DNA of 64,000 nt from assembly GCA_007922225.1 (NCBI GenBank), contig ML679970.1, positions 19,766,290 to 19,830,289 on the forward strand, written 5' to 3'. This document shows, piece by piece, positions 25,628 to 38,089 of this stretch (its first letter is position 1; every line of letters starts with the position of its first letter). The DNA is from Emydura subglobosa (lineage: Eukaryota; Chordata; Testudines; Chelidae). A program made the translations under genes and the position numbers. The notes below the pieces were generated by a model, which saw only the letters and a list, made by a program, of their open reading frames with translations, did no database searches and had not been told where the DNA came from.

Positions 25628-27659
25628 GGCCTCCCGGACAGGTAGAGACAGTGTCCGACTCCAGACACAGTCCTGCTGCCCAGGTCTCTTACCACAAGGC
25701 AGCAACCATCTAACACCACAGCTCCCAGTGGAGCCTGCTCATATGCAATCCTGGCAAGGACCTCTCCCCATCCCACATCCCCTTCCCATCCCACTCCTGC
25801 CCTCTGGCCACCGATGTGCTTGGCCACATGGAAGAGTAATTAGGGCTGGACTGAGGAGATAAGATGAAAGACCCGCAGTAGCCTTTTGTCCACCCCACAC
25901 CGACAGGCAGTCAATACCACTCCCGGCTGTTTCAGCGCCTGGCTTCCCACATACAGCTCTCTCAACACCCCCCCTTTCTTGATCTATCGTACTCCCCACC
26001 ACCACCAGATGCCTCCTTCACCAGTGCCTCTCAATCCTAACCTACGTTACCCCTGCTATTCCAGCCTCTGCAGGAAGCCGCTCTCCAGACTCGCAGGCCA
26101 TCCCGGGTGAACTGCTGATCTGGCTCCTGCAGAGAACGGTCATTGCCCTTGCTCAGTATCTCAAGCTCCCCTCAGTGCTGTTCTCCCAACCAGAGGATTC
26201 AATTACGCTGGCAGTTCTCAGTCTGAGGCTGGACAGGAGTCTGCCAGTAGTTTTCCAGAGGAGTCATGAATCTGCCTGCTCCCATTCCCCAGCCAGAGCA
26301 GATTTGCTCAGCCTCTCACCGCCAGCTTGTTCTCAAAGGCAAGGGATGCTGTATCTCTTTGAAGCACCACCCCAGCTGACACCCAGGATGCTGGGGCAAG
26401 TCTGAGGAGCAGTGTCTGAGTGGGGGATGAATGCAGCGGGCCCAGAGTGACGATGTAGATGATCTGCGAGTCCTGGCGTTTCCTCTCACCCTCCAAAGCG
26501 TTAATCCTGCCTCGTCCTCAGAGAGGCTATACCAAGCACCCAGGCTCCCTGAAGGCTCCTCTCCTCTCCCCCACACTCCATACAGAACGTGATCAAGAAA
26601 GCTCCAGCAGCCCAGTGCCACATGCTGCAGTCGAGACTTAATAGCTCAGGTCCCTCCGGAGAGGCCTGGCAGTAGATTAACATGGAGGGGGGAGCCTGTT
26701 CTGTGGGGTGGGAGATGGAGACACTGATACTGAGGAAGAGGGGAAGATTTCTCTGAACTGGAAATCCTGGTCCTGGGACAGCCTCTTGCTGCTCCCTGAT
26801 AACCTCTAAGCCAAGGCCCCAGAAGAGAGTGAGGCAGAGGGGCTAGCGGCCTCAGAGTCATGTCTGGAGCAGCACTTAGAAACCCATCACTGAGCCCAGG
26901 CTTCTAGCCAGAGAGAGAGAACGAACACAATCAGGGGGAGAGAAGGGCCAGAAAGGAGGGGGAATCCCATCAGCATTCAAACCAGGTTGGCTGCCCACCT
27001 CCCTCTGAGCTGGGCACCGGGGTGGGGTGAAGGAGCAGTGATTAAAGCTCAGAGCCTGGCTGGCTCACTGCCTCTCTCTGCAGAGAGCTCCAAAGCGAAG
27101 AGAGTGAATATTAATTCCGCGCGCGAGGGTCAGGGCAGCTGACCCACCCCAGCAAGGGCCCCGCTCCAGCAGAGCTACAGGGAGCTGTGCGTGCAGACCT
27201 GGCCTGCCACTATAACACTGCATAAAGGCAAAAACTGGCCTTCCTAGGATTGGATTGTTTAAGACAAAGACTCAGCCTGGGAGGTAATATGGACCCAAGC
27301 AAGAGCAATTCCCAGATTTAATTACCCTCCCCAACAGGGTCTCCTGGCTCAGTCTGGAGACAAGGCTCCTTCCAATACAACCCTTTCATTGCTGGTTTCA
27401 ACAAGCCCTCTGGGTACAGCTCTGCCACCATCCCTAAAATCCCTTCCGGAACAGACCTGGTGTCACAAAGGGGTACAATTTTAGCAGAGGCCAGGCCTCC
27501 GTAAGTGCCCCAATTCAGGAACTCTCCTTGCTGGCTTTAATCGTGGTCCTGGGGAGTAGTTGCACAATTTCATTTGGATCTGTACGGAGGCCTGCGGGGG
27601 ATATGGCGCTCTGTATCTCCACACCTGTTCACTTTCCCAGTTCCCTCCCCAACCCACCT

Positions 27660-27701
27660 GGTCTGTGTCTGTCTGTCTGTCACACACGCACGCGCGCACG
27701 C
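27660..27701. repeat. GTCT and CACG/CGCG simple repeat
   Basis: Three to four GTCT units, then CACACACGCACGCGCGCACG. The alternating purine-pyrimidine part could adopt Z-DNA. Confidence 0.9.
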
Positions 27702-30700
27702 TGTGCTCTGTCCCTGAACATTCCCCCTGCAGCTTCCAACAAACACCACATTCTTCACTGGGCATTGCGGCTGCACAACTGTGACGCTGCTGCTGCAATA
27801 TGCCCCAGAGGTGGCTGCATTTCAGCAGGGGATGAAGGTGATCCCTGTACAGAGTTCACAGACTGCTTTGTGCAGACAAGGTACTAGAGGAATGAATGAG
27901 GGCTATTTTCAGTGGGTGTATTTATGGGTCTATGCTCCCGGGTGCAGAGAAGGTCAGGCGTAGCCCCACATCACATCAGGAGCAATGAACAGCTTGCTTT
28001 GGATCATGCTTTGCCTGCAGTTACAGGTGACACACATCAGGTGGGGCTGAATGGACACAGTGAAAGAGGAGGACAGGAACTGAACAGGGATTAATCTACC
28101 CTGACCTCTAGGGTGAAAGAACACGGACAGGTTTCTGATCCACCTAGAGGACTTGCTTGAGTGGCTAAGGAACTATTTTTCTCATTGTAAACCAGCATCT
28201 GGAAGGGACAGTGCCACGGCCCATCCACAACAGAGGGGAGCAGAAAAAGCTGCCACTACGGCCAATGTAATAGTCCATCTATGGTGCCATCAGCAAAAAG
28301 TCTTCTCACACTGCTGAGCTGGGGACAGCTGGCTGGCAATTACCAGCTTTTGGGCCCATCCAGTTCACAATACTGGCTCCCCGTTCTTAATCTCTCACCA
28401 TCTCAGGTGGGTGAGTAGCTATACAAGGAGATCCCTCCTCCTGCTCCACAACAACAGCTATAGAACAAATAACTTGTCAAGGAGGTCACACACTTGTAAC
28501 AATCCAATGTCACGGAGCTTCCCAGTGTGCCCAGCAAGCAAAAGTCCTTGTACATGCATGTACAAAAGCTTCATTGGCTCCACTGGAACTGTCCTAACAA
28601 GTAAACCTTGAAGGGTTGGACCCTAGCGCCTGGCTATCCATCATGCCAGCCCCCTTTAGCTATGGACACAATTCTGATCAGGGTGACTAGTTCAGCCTCC
28701 AAAATCCCTGCCACAGATGCTCTCCCCATCTTCAGGTTCAAATTCTGCCCCGGGGCACCAGAGATCTAACACAGCATTGCCTCTCCCCCATCCCAATCCT
28801 AGATAGCCCTGATTTAATACAGAGCCCACCAGGACCATGGGAGCAGTCACAGAAACACCCTAGGCTAGCACAACACCACAGCACCAGCAAGTAACGTATC
28901 AAACGGAAAAGGCCACTCTGTAAAGCGAGAGGAACTGCCTGATGCTGTGCCCTGACCTTCCCTCAGTGACAACACCATTCGCACACTCCCAAGCCAAGGA
29001 TCTGCCAAGACAAACAGCCAACTGCCTTTATCCAGTGGTTCGCTTTACATACTAAAGGCTACTGGAAACACACTGCTCAACTTTGCTACTTCTATCCCTT
29101 CCCCCCAGCCCTTTTGGGAAATCCCTGAATTTTCTATAATGCACGGTCCCTTTATCAGTTCCCACTGACTTAGCCTAGGTGATGAGACCATGTTAACACG
29201 GGACAAACTGACTCATATGACTGATGGCGGGGGGAGATGAGATTAAATGTTTCTTTCCAGGTCATCAATCCAGGATGGTAGTGACCCAAAGCGATTCCTC
29301 TCTGCTGTCTGTCCAGTGGCATGAGCTTGATGAGTCTCAGCCCACTTTATGGGAACAGCTACCTCACATAAGGCACCCATAAGACACTGCTGGCTCTACC
29401 TGGGTCCCCTTGCTGGCAGTCATAGCAGAGAGGCCAAGGACTGAGGAGGCAACAGAGGAATGCCCCTCTCTACCTCCAGAGCGGGCAGCATGGTTGAGAA
29501 GCCTGCCTTTGCTGCTGGCTAGTGCTGTCCCCCACATAGGCAGCAAGCTCCAGGGCTAAGAGCCCAGCACTACACTCACTTCAGGGACACAGGAGTTAAC
29601 ACAGCCAATTGGAGCGCTGTCTGTCTCCTCCTGTCTTCAGCAGCCCTGGAAGCTGAACTTCCCCACAATGCATTTGGCCAGCCAGGCAAGGCTCCCACAT
29701 GGGAGGAAGGGAACAGAATCCTGGGCCCCCCACTTCTCCCCCTTGCCGAGTCCCAGCAGGTTTGGCAACAACAGCTGGACCGTAGATCAGCTAGTGGCCT
29801 TGTTGGTTAAACACTCTCCTGCATTTGCAGATTCAGGAGAAGCCTTTTCAAAAGGGAGCTCGAACAGCAGCCAAAAGCCATTGTGGCTCAGCCAGTGCCC
29901 GGTATTGGCAGACACAAATGTAGGGCAATTTTCCCAAGCACTCCTTTCACCGAGCGCTATTGCTACTGCCCAGGAAGATGGGAGAGCAGCAGAACCAGAC
30001 AATTCCTGTGCAGGGGACTGAGGAACTGGTTCCCCTGGTGGCCTCCAAAGGGAGGGGGAAAGACATATGCCCATGGAGGGAAGAACTGGTGCAGAGCTAA
30101 GAGGATGTAGCCCGGTTGTGTCACTCACTCACACTCCATTTGGAGAGCACCAAACCGCAAGCTGTGACCTGTTCCACAACTGACAAGAGAGAGAGAAGAA
30201 ATTATCTGCAAATTAATCTGGAGAACCTCAGTCCCATCTCAATGCCACAGCCCTGCACTCCTGATCTGCACCATTCCTTGCAACCTCAGACCTGGAAACA
30301 GGATATGGGGCCTTTCATCTTCAGTTCCAATCCAGCCCTAGGTCAGTGCTGATTTAAAGTGGTCACCCTTGACAGCTGGCCTGCCAGCCCAGAAATGCTG
30401 CTCTCAGTCCAATTCCTATTGACTCAGATATCTGCGCCATAAAAGTCATTCTCCTCACAACTGGCTCCCTCAGTGATATCCTGTGCAGGAAAACCAGGAC
30501 AGAAAGAGACGAGTCCAAATCCCTTTCTCTCCCCTAGAGGGGCCTGTCCTGGGCAGGTCTGAAACAACAGCAAGGGGGAGTGCATGGTGGAAGCTTGTCC
30601 TGCCTCTCCCTGGCTGCCCCCAATCCAGTACCTTCCCCCAGACTCACCAACCTTGTGAATAACCAAAGAAAAGGGGGAAAGGAATGGGCCTCAGCCCTGA

Positions 30701-32289
30701 TGCCTGGACTCTGCCTGCGCCATCTCTGCCACATCCGCCCCTGCTGGGGAGTCATTTTATCCTTCTCCCTAGGATGCCCCATTCCCAGATCCTAGACCCC
30801 TGAGACAAACCCGCTTGGCTCTGACACAGCCCCATGTCAGTCTCTCACTTCCACAGCACCAAGAGGAGAGGGGAAGGACACAGAAGGTTTCTGCACTTAA
30901 CATGCAATGTCTGTGCCATGTCCCCTCCAGCCTCCGATGCAGGCCCAGCCATGTGGCGCTAAGAGAAGATGACAGGGATGGGGGAGGAGACGCAGGAGGG
31001 TGGAGAAGACCGCAGGGAACCGGGGTCAGGAACTGGGAAATTCTCTGAACCATGAAATCTGCTTCTATCTTCACCTCAGTGGGAGGAGAGGTGTTGCCAT
31101 GACAACCCCTGGTCCAACAGCCTCTGACCAGGGGTTCCAGGCCCTGGGAGATGCAGCGAAAGAAGGAGGGGGAATCCGCATGGGTGAGCTCAGTTACCCA
31201 GAAGGTCCCATCTGGGTGGGGCAATGGCTGAGCCAAGCATCGCGTGCCTGATGCCATCACTCCGTAATCCCAGCGACCAATTTCCCTCCCCAACACTCAA
31301 TCCCAGGGAGTCTCCAGGTGTGAAGAACTCACAGGGAGTCCAGAACAGGTAGCAGCTGACCCAGGCATGGAGCACACAAAGTCAACGCTGCCAAAAAAGA
31401 GGCACTGTCTGAATGACATGCATTGAGAGGAGTGGAGTATTTGGGCGACAGGGGGGTTCTGCCTGGAGAGACTCCATCTGCAGCTTGGAGTTTAAAGGGG
31501 AGGTTTTGACAAGGGATGGGCTCAGAATCTGCTCCAGTCCCAGAGGGGTTTTTAACTCCCTGCAGCGCATGTATAACATATGGGGAAAGCGCTGAGCACC
31601 TCATCTTTGAGAAGTGGCTCCAAGGGAGGCAGATAGCTAGCCCCACTCAAAAACCAACTCACCCAGGACTGTCACCCCGTGCTGGAGTGCGGCACCAATG
31701 CAGCACGGGACAAGGGGGATGCATTCGCAAGAGACAACCCCAAGGGTCAGTGTGCAGTCCCGTACCAGCTCACTAACACCCCCGAGAGGGGACTTTGAAC
31801 AGCCATCACAGATGATCGTGAACAGAGTTCACTGTTAAAAAGGCCGTTCATTTTCACTTCTTATCTGTCAGGGGTTTTTTTTCCCTTGCTTTTTCTCAAG
31901 GTGCCTGCAGCATGAAATTACCACATGAATGGGGGACAGGATCTCTAACATGTGGGAGAAGCCCTCATGGGTGAACCAGGAGGCCATTGGCTCACACTAC
32001 TGCTGCAGTTCACAGCTAACACCACAGCGGAGAGGTGGGAATAGTTCAGTGGACTTGATCCAGTCCTGCAAAGACGATCACAGATGCAGTTCCGTTTGCT
32101 TGCTTAGCAACTCTCACTTCTTCTAGCTGGGGTGCCGGGTTTAGGACACAGTCACAGGTTGGCTCCTTTCCATGCCTGACTTTATCTCCCCTTCCCCAGG
32201 CAAGAGATTCCTTTAGAAAAGCTTCAAATCTTGTTCACAGGCCTCACTGGAGGCAGACTGCTTTACCCACTACTTAAGCTCTCATCCTG

Positions 32290-32322
<33 letters not shown>

Positions 32323-32340
32323 GGGGGGGGGGGGAGGAGG
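32290..32340. repeat. Compound microsatellite (CT)n(TG)n G15 (AGG)n
   Basis: CT units to 32300, TG units 32301-32318, then 15 G (32320-32334) and AGG units. The G run makes length errors in assembly likely. Confidence 0.95.
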
Positions 32341-33454
32341 AGGAGAAGAAGAATCAGCAGCATGGTGAAGCATTAACAACCCAGTATAGTGAAAGCCCAC
32401 TCCAATCTGAACACACAAGGACCTTGCCTACCAATACAAAAAGTGGGGTGTAGACCTTACTGGTCTCCTCCTTTCCATTCTCACACAGTGAGCATCAGGA
32501 AGGCATCTGCAAGAAAACACATCATTCCGGTGATACACCATGATGAGCTAAAGGGCCACATCCCTCTCCAACACTCCCAGCAGAGCCTCGCCTCCGTAAG
32601 GGCTGGGACAACTGAACATTAATGGATCGGCTCTCTGAGGGCTGAGACCGAAGCCCTGTAGCCCGGAGTGCAAGTGCCACACAACTCAGCCTCACAAAGG
32701 AAGATACCACCGAGGAAGCAGCAAATAACTGAGGCCTAATGAACAATCCATACTGTGGAGAAAGAAGGGAGCAATTTAGTAGCAGAGACTTCGGCTCCAG
32801 CGGAGCACCTGGGGTTCCTTGGGACATTTTGCTCTTAGGGGAGCTGTGACGCACCCAGCCACTGAGGGTCAAGAGGGGCCCCACATACAAGGGAGACACA
32901 TTTACTTTTATACGATGCTATAATATGTTGCTGGCAATGGGGGGCTCCCAATGCCCCACCCCACCCAAAACACACCCCAGACATCACCCTGGCAGCCATC
33001 TACCCACAAACCACCAAAAGCACAGATGGCCAGAACAGTCTGTTCCAGGAGGAGATATCTGGTCATTGCCCTAGGAGTCACACAAGGTTGGCCGCTCGTG
33101 CATTCAGCCCCCTTACTGCAGCGGCTTCCAAGACTCCAAGCTCTGACAGGGCAATGTCCCCTCAGCCACCTGCAATTCAGAGCTGCGTATCTTCTTTCCC
33201 AGTGAAACATCCTGTCCCCTCCCCCATGCATCTTCTCCCAAGAGGAGGAGCACAGAGCCCCTTCCTTCCCTATGCCTAGCAGACAGCAGCAAAGGGGTTA
33301 ATGGAAAGCCTGAGTCCCAGGGGACTGGAGCGGAACCAATGAAGGTATTTAAGCCCTGGCAGCACCACACAGCCAATGCAATCTCCATGTCACACTGCTC
33401 TCTGCACTCCAATTTGCAACTTCCCAACCTCATCTGCTGCTGAATATGCAAGAG

Positions 33455-33480
33455 GATAAATGTTTACGGTGTTTACTCCT
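33455..33480. promoter_or_regulatory. Tandem forkhead sites
   Basis: TGTTTAC occurs at 33461-33467 and again at 33470-33476, 9 bp apart start to start, so both lie on nearly the same face of the helix. Confidence 0.3.
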
Positions 33481-33724
33481 CTCTGCTTTGTCTCAACAAA
33501 CTCTGGGAAACGACAAATACAGCTGCACTGCTGCACTCCGGGGCTGCGAGGAGCGCACGCCCGCTCACCACAGCAACACCGACACCACCTCAATAAATAA
33601 TTACATCGACAATTAGCTCACTCACAGCAAACTGCCTCGTCAGGGACATGGAGGCAGACACCATGGCAAGGTTGGGCCAGGCTGGGTCAAATCAGATGGG
33701 GGAAGCAATTTGAAGAGTATGGTG

Positions 33725-33960
33725 CCAGCTGCCATAACAGATCCAGACAATGGTCCACCAAGTCCGGCCTCTGCCAATGGCTAGTGGGCAGGTGCTTCAG
33801 ATAAAGTCAAGAGGAAAATATATATATGGCCAGTTGCATCCTGCTGCATGGAGCAAATACATTTCCTTCCTGACCACCGTGCTGACCAGCTTACAGCCTC
33901 AAGCATGAGGACGTATTACCCCCTTCTTCCCCCACTGTCTTACCTCATATAGCTACTAAG
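33725..33960 (-). mobile_element. CR1 LINE relic
   Basis: On the plus strand, AATGGTCCACCAAGTCCGGC, CTGCCAATGGCTAGTGGGCA and GGTGCTTCAGATAAAG follow the order of the reverse-complemented CR1 3' region (a ggtccatctagcccagt-type stretch, then ggccagtgccaggtgcttcag). Strongly diverged. Confidence 0.55.
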
Positions 33961-34114
33961 GCACATTCCCAGCACTCCGGTTAACAAGAGACCTCGCGCC
34001 AGCATGGCAGGCAAAGGGTGAAGCAATCTGCTTTCCAGCAAGCTCAATGGGAGACCATAACCCACTCCCTAATCAGAGAGGCATCACTTCTCAGGGACCA
34101 TGCTAGAGACATTC

Positions 34115-34134
34115 GGGGGTGGGGGGAGGGAGGG
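34115..34134 (+). other. Strong G-quadruplex motif
   Basis: G-tracts of 5, 6, 3 and 3 separated by single-base loops (T, A, A). The short loops predict a very stable parallel quadruplex on the plus strand, which is the non-transcript strand of the plexin gene. Confidence 0.7.
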
Positions 34135-34622
34135 AGAAGATATATAGGTTAATTAGTAGTGCCAGGATGTTCAGTGGCCCCAATACAGAACAAGCTTGGA
34201 GGGATCCCAGTTCACCTTTTAGTGGGATTGGTGGACACTGTGACCCGTCCATGCCCAGGGTAGCCAACTGGTAATGCCAAGGTCAGGGCAGGCTGCAAAA
34301 GGAGAGCAGATTCTCCCCACGCTGGTGGGTGATACTTAAGCCTGGCTTCCCAACCAGCCACAAACTGCTTCTGATTTCCCCACACTGGATATCAAGAAGC
34401 CAGTCCACAAATGCCCACAGCCCCCTTCACTGCATTTCAGCTCCAGGCTCCCAAATCAGCACTAGATCCAGTAAAGAGACCAGTTACTAGAACTCTATGC
34501 TCTTTACTAAAAAGGTTCCCTCTGACCTCAAGGGGTCAGCCACAGCACCAGATCAATATAAGTTTGGATCTTACCTAAAATAGCACACTGTCAGCCAATC
34601 CTTTAGTATCTAAAACCAAAGG

Positions 34623-34628
34623 TTTATT
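34623..34628 (-). terminator. Polyadenylation signal AATAAA of the LTR
   Basis: CACAATAAACC on the minus strand. It lies inside the plexin intron in the plexin sense direction, so it could in principle terminate plexin transcripts early. Confidence 0.5.
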
Positions 34629-34888
34629 GTGAAAAGAAAGAAAGAAACCGTGAGAGAAATGTTAGAGGATTAGAGCAATCACAGATATACAAATGATTAA
34701 AAGTCCATACACATCAGGTTTCTGGAAGAAATGGGGAGTTGCAGGCTTGTATAATCCTCCCTGGTTCACATCCAGTACCTGGATGGGTCTAGGTCCTTCG
34801 GTTCAGTTGCAAGATGAATTGATCCAGAGGTCGGTGTGTGTCTGCAGACTGGACAGGAGCAAAGACAAAATGGTTTCTCTGGCTTGAT

Positions 34889-34896
34889 CTTATAAA
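34889..34896 (-). promoter_or_regulatory. TATA box of the LTR
   Basis: TTTATAAG on the minus strand, with the repeated U3 segments upstream and an AATAAA signal about 260 nt downstream. Whether it is active is not known. Confidence 0.5.
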
Positions 34897-34943
34897 CCCC
34901 CTCCTCCAGCCATGTGGCCTGTGGGCAGTCACAAGACCCAAAA

Positions 34944-35086
34944 TGGAGTCCATAGTCACACGGGCCAATCCTGGTGACTCCTCCGGTGTGCCTGGGGTCC
35001 ATAGTCACATGGGACAGTCCTGATGCTTCATCAGGTAGGCTGCCTCCAATGGAGTCCAGAGTCATGTAAGCAGGTTCTGGTGACTC
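34944..35086 (-). repeat. Three 37-bp direct repeats in the LTR U3 region
   Basis: Copies at 34944-34980, 34993-35029 and 35050-35086 align without gaps; each begins TGGRGTCCAKAGTCA on the plus strand and ends with a CTGRTGNYTC-like end. They lie 50-200 nt upstream of the LTR TATA box, the usual place for duplicated retroviral enhancers. Confidence 0.75.
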
Positions 35087-36934
35087 ATTGGCGATGCTGG
35101 CTTCTCCCTCTGGGCCCCTTGCACCTGGGAATGCCTTAATGGGCCATTATGCGGGCCATTGTTCTGGGGCCATCCTATCTGGGGTGTTGCCCAGGCAGCA
35201 CAATTTGAAACACAGATATCTCAAATACGTCTATAACTTCCATTTCACATATTACACATGAACATAAGTATTATTATCTTACTTAGCCTATTACAACCTT
35301 CCGAACAGTACCTGACATAGCGTATCCCACATGGATTATTATGATTCTGCCATGCTGATGTCACACAATATACTAAATGCCCCCCCACTCCAGCCAGCCC
35401 GCATGACACCCCCAACGCGAGACTGGTGCAGAAAGGAGTAATCGGAGCTCCTGAATACACCTCAGGGCCCCCCCTATCCAGACAGCATGACAGACATCAC
35501 AGAAGCCACCACCAGAGTCGGTTCCTGAGCGGATAGTTTCGGCAGAGAGGCCAGGAAAGGGACCAACCAGGAAGACTGAACTCTCTCACCCCTAGAGGAG
35601 GGCCCTCCTGGGCCCAGCAGAGACATCTAAGCAGGTACAGGAGGAGGGAGGAGCAGGCCCTGCCTCTGCAGAGCCGCACCTAGCCAGAAGATATTCAGAG
35701 GATCCAATCTCCAAGAGCATGATAATCCCATACCTTCCACCAGCGCCACCCCACCCCACCCCCAAAAAGGTCCAGACAGTACAGTGAGGGGCCTAGCAAA
35801 TTTCAGTGGCACCATTACTCCCCCAGGAAACCAGGCTGCGTGGGAGAGCGAGGGAGGCAGCGACACACACGAAGTGGACGCCAGCCGGAGCAGGAAGTAG
35901 CCGCCTTCCTGACGCGCCAATTCATCACCTCCCTTCAGGCCCACTTACCAGAGCAATGAGGGAGAAGATAGGAGAGGAGATTCATGCCATTTAGTGTTAT
36001 TAATTGGCCAGTAATTTGCCAGTTAACAGGTTATAAATGTTCTCCCTTGGCTGCCATTGAGTGCCTGGCTTTCCTGATGTCTGCTGGGGGATCTTTAAGC
36101 CCCTGGTGTCATTTGATAGCAAACCAAAAACTAAAAGCCAATACTGGAGGACTCATGTGGGGTAAGGTCCTGTTACACAGTGTGAGGGCATTAGCCCATT
36201 GCTTCTGGGGGCCCAGGTTCAGCTTGGGGTTGTATCAGAGGAGAGGAGTTTGTTGGCACTCACTCTAGAGCCACGTTTCCCCCCACCTCAACTTCATGTG
36301 TCATAAACCGATAGGAGTCTCAGGACAGGCCATACCACACAGCAATGCCACCCAGGCATAGGGGACCTGGGACTGAAACCAGGCAGGATCTCTTGGAAAC
36401 CCATATCCCATGCAGAAAAAACCCCAGGCAACCTAATCCGCACAGAAGAATCAGAGAGAAGCCAGAGGAAATTTTTCATGGAGCAACAGGGACTGGATAG
36501 TTCAGGACACTGGGACTGGGACTCCAGCTCTTTCACACCTAAGTCACCTGTTTGAGTTTAGCCCCCGGGTTAGTAGTGAATGGAAGTTGCTAGCGCCTGA
36601 TCTCTGCTCTGTGACCCCTGTGAAAGATGATTTGGTTTATCACAGCCCAGAACAAGTGGCACTAGTCTCTATATCACAACACACCATCGTCAAAACCAGC
36701 TGCCGCCCCTTTGTCGGCAGGCCCAGAGAGGGGCCTGGACTACCACAGGCCATGGATTCTAAACTCCTTCACTCTAGACAGGATCTTTCTCTGCTGAAGT
36801 GTCTCATGCCTGTGGTGGAGAGCAAGAGGTGAAGAAAGCACACCCTGCAGCTGGCCATGCCCCACCTGATCTGTGCAGAGAAACAGACCTTCAGTCAGGC
36901 AGCAACATTAACCCCTTCTCTGGCAACCAAGGAA

Positions 36935-37040
36935 AGGGTGCTCTGGTGATTAAAGTCCTGGGCTGAAAGACAGGTAATCCGAGTTCAATTCCTAGGTCTG
37001 CCACAAGCTTCTTGTGTGAACCTGGACCAGTCAGCGAGGC
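36935..37040 (+). repeat. MIR/CORE-type SINE fragment
   Basis: GTGCTCTGGTGATTAAAGTC, TAATCCGAGTTCAATTCCTA, GGTCTGCCACAAG and GGACCAGTCAGCGA: the tRNA-like head and the first part of the core only. Confidence 0.55.
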
Positions 37041-38089
37041 CCTGATTCAGCAACAGACTCGAGCATATCGTTAAACGCTCTGCTGAACGGGGCTTGCCGC
37101 CATCTGCAGACATGTTGGAGCGGTGCTCTAAAGATACCTTGGGCAGTGAGATGATCAAATTCCACCAACATGTGGACAACAAAAGTCTAAATACCAGAAC
37201 CAAACTTACCCCTGGCCCCACAGCAGTTTGCCCTGAAGAATGGGGAAGCAGAACATTCAGACATGTGGGACCAAGGGAGCCTCTGAGTTCTCATCTGGTA
37301 CTGAAGGGGTTAGCCGGCACTCTAACTGAGCTCTGACTAGTGCCCATTTAGCAGAGTCATGCAGGTCCTTAGTGAATCACTGCCATTATTGGATTGCATT
37401 TTTAAACTCCGCCCGCAGAGTCTGGACTGAACCACCCCTCCCTTTGTAGCAGGTGCTGCTGCTGGTCTTCCCCAGGCCCTACAGAGGTAACAGAAGAAGA
37501 GCAGCCGTGGGCAGCCTTAGCTGGCTATGCTGCGACCCTTGGAGCCTACTCAATGAAGTATCCCGCTCCAGATGATGAATTCCTGTCCCAGCCAGGGAGA
37601 GAAAGAAACAGACAGGATGGAATTAGTTCCCCAGCCAGGCTTGCTCAGCTCTTCATCGCTGGGGAGGAATCGCTAACATCTTCCGAGTGCTCAGCCAAGT
37701 CTGGCCGTCTCTCCTCCTGGCTCCAGCGTGGACTCCACGATGGCCCGCAGCATGCGCCACTTGGGGATTAGATACTCAAAAGTTCATGCTGCTGCCGCAG
37801 CAGCTGGAAACAAAACACAAGAGTGATGCTGCATTGGGGAGGCTGTGGCCCGGTGCCCTGGGAACTAGGCTGGGGGGGGGAGGGGGAGAGAAACAGGGCA
37901 GCATAGCCAAAAGCCACAGTTCCTTTCACCTTTGTCTTCTGAACCATGCTGTATTAAATGTCATCAGCTGAGTCCGTTCAGGAGAGTCCAGAGCACACCA
38001 TGAATGGAATCCTAACAAAGCTGCCTGGCGCTCTCAAAGGAAGGGGGTGAGGGTCATCATGAGACTGCCCTTCCCCCACTCTGTCCACT

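Larger units (their letters stand above)
34551..35492 (-). mobile_element. LTR of an endogenous-retrovirus-type element, probably solo, minus orientation
   Basis: Read on the minus strand the block starts TGTCATGC, has a TATA box (TTTATAAG, 34896-34889) and an AATAAA polyadenylation signal (34628-34623) about 260 nt further on, preceded by a CT-rich stretch. Upstream of the TATA box are three 37-bp direct repeats, as in retroviral U3 enhancers. The order U3-repeats, TATA, polyA signal is that of an LTR. No gag, pol or env frame is seen on either side. Boundaries are approximate: a second TGTCATGC at 35408 is an alternative 5' end. The 3' end lies between 34551 (just before a primer-binding-site-like sequence at 34550-34535) and about 34241 (a TCACA end with a 4-of-5 flanking repeat). 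It resembles LTRs I recall from turtles; a family name is not claimed. Confidence 0.65.

Noticed and set aside
30769..31296. 175-codon open frame, minus strand
   Set aside because: No recognisable motif and low-complexity overlap with other frames.
34766..35065. 99-codon minus-strand frame within the LTR
   Set aside because: It crosses the U3 repeats and TATA region of the LTR, which is not coding.
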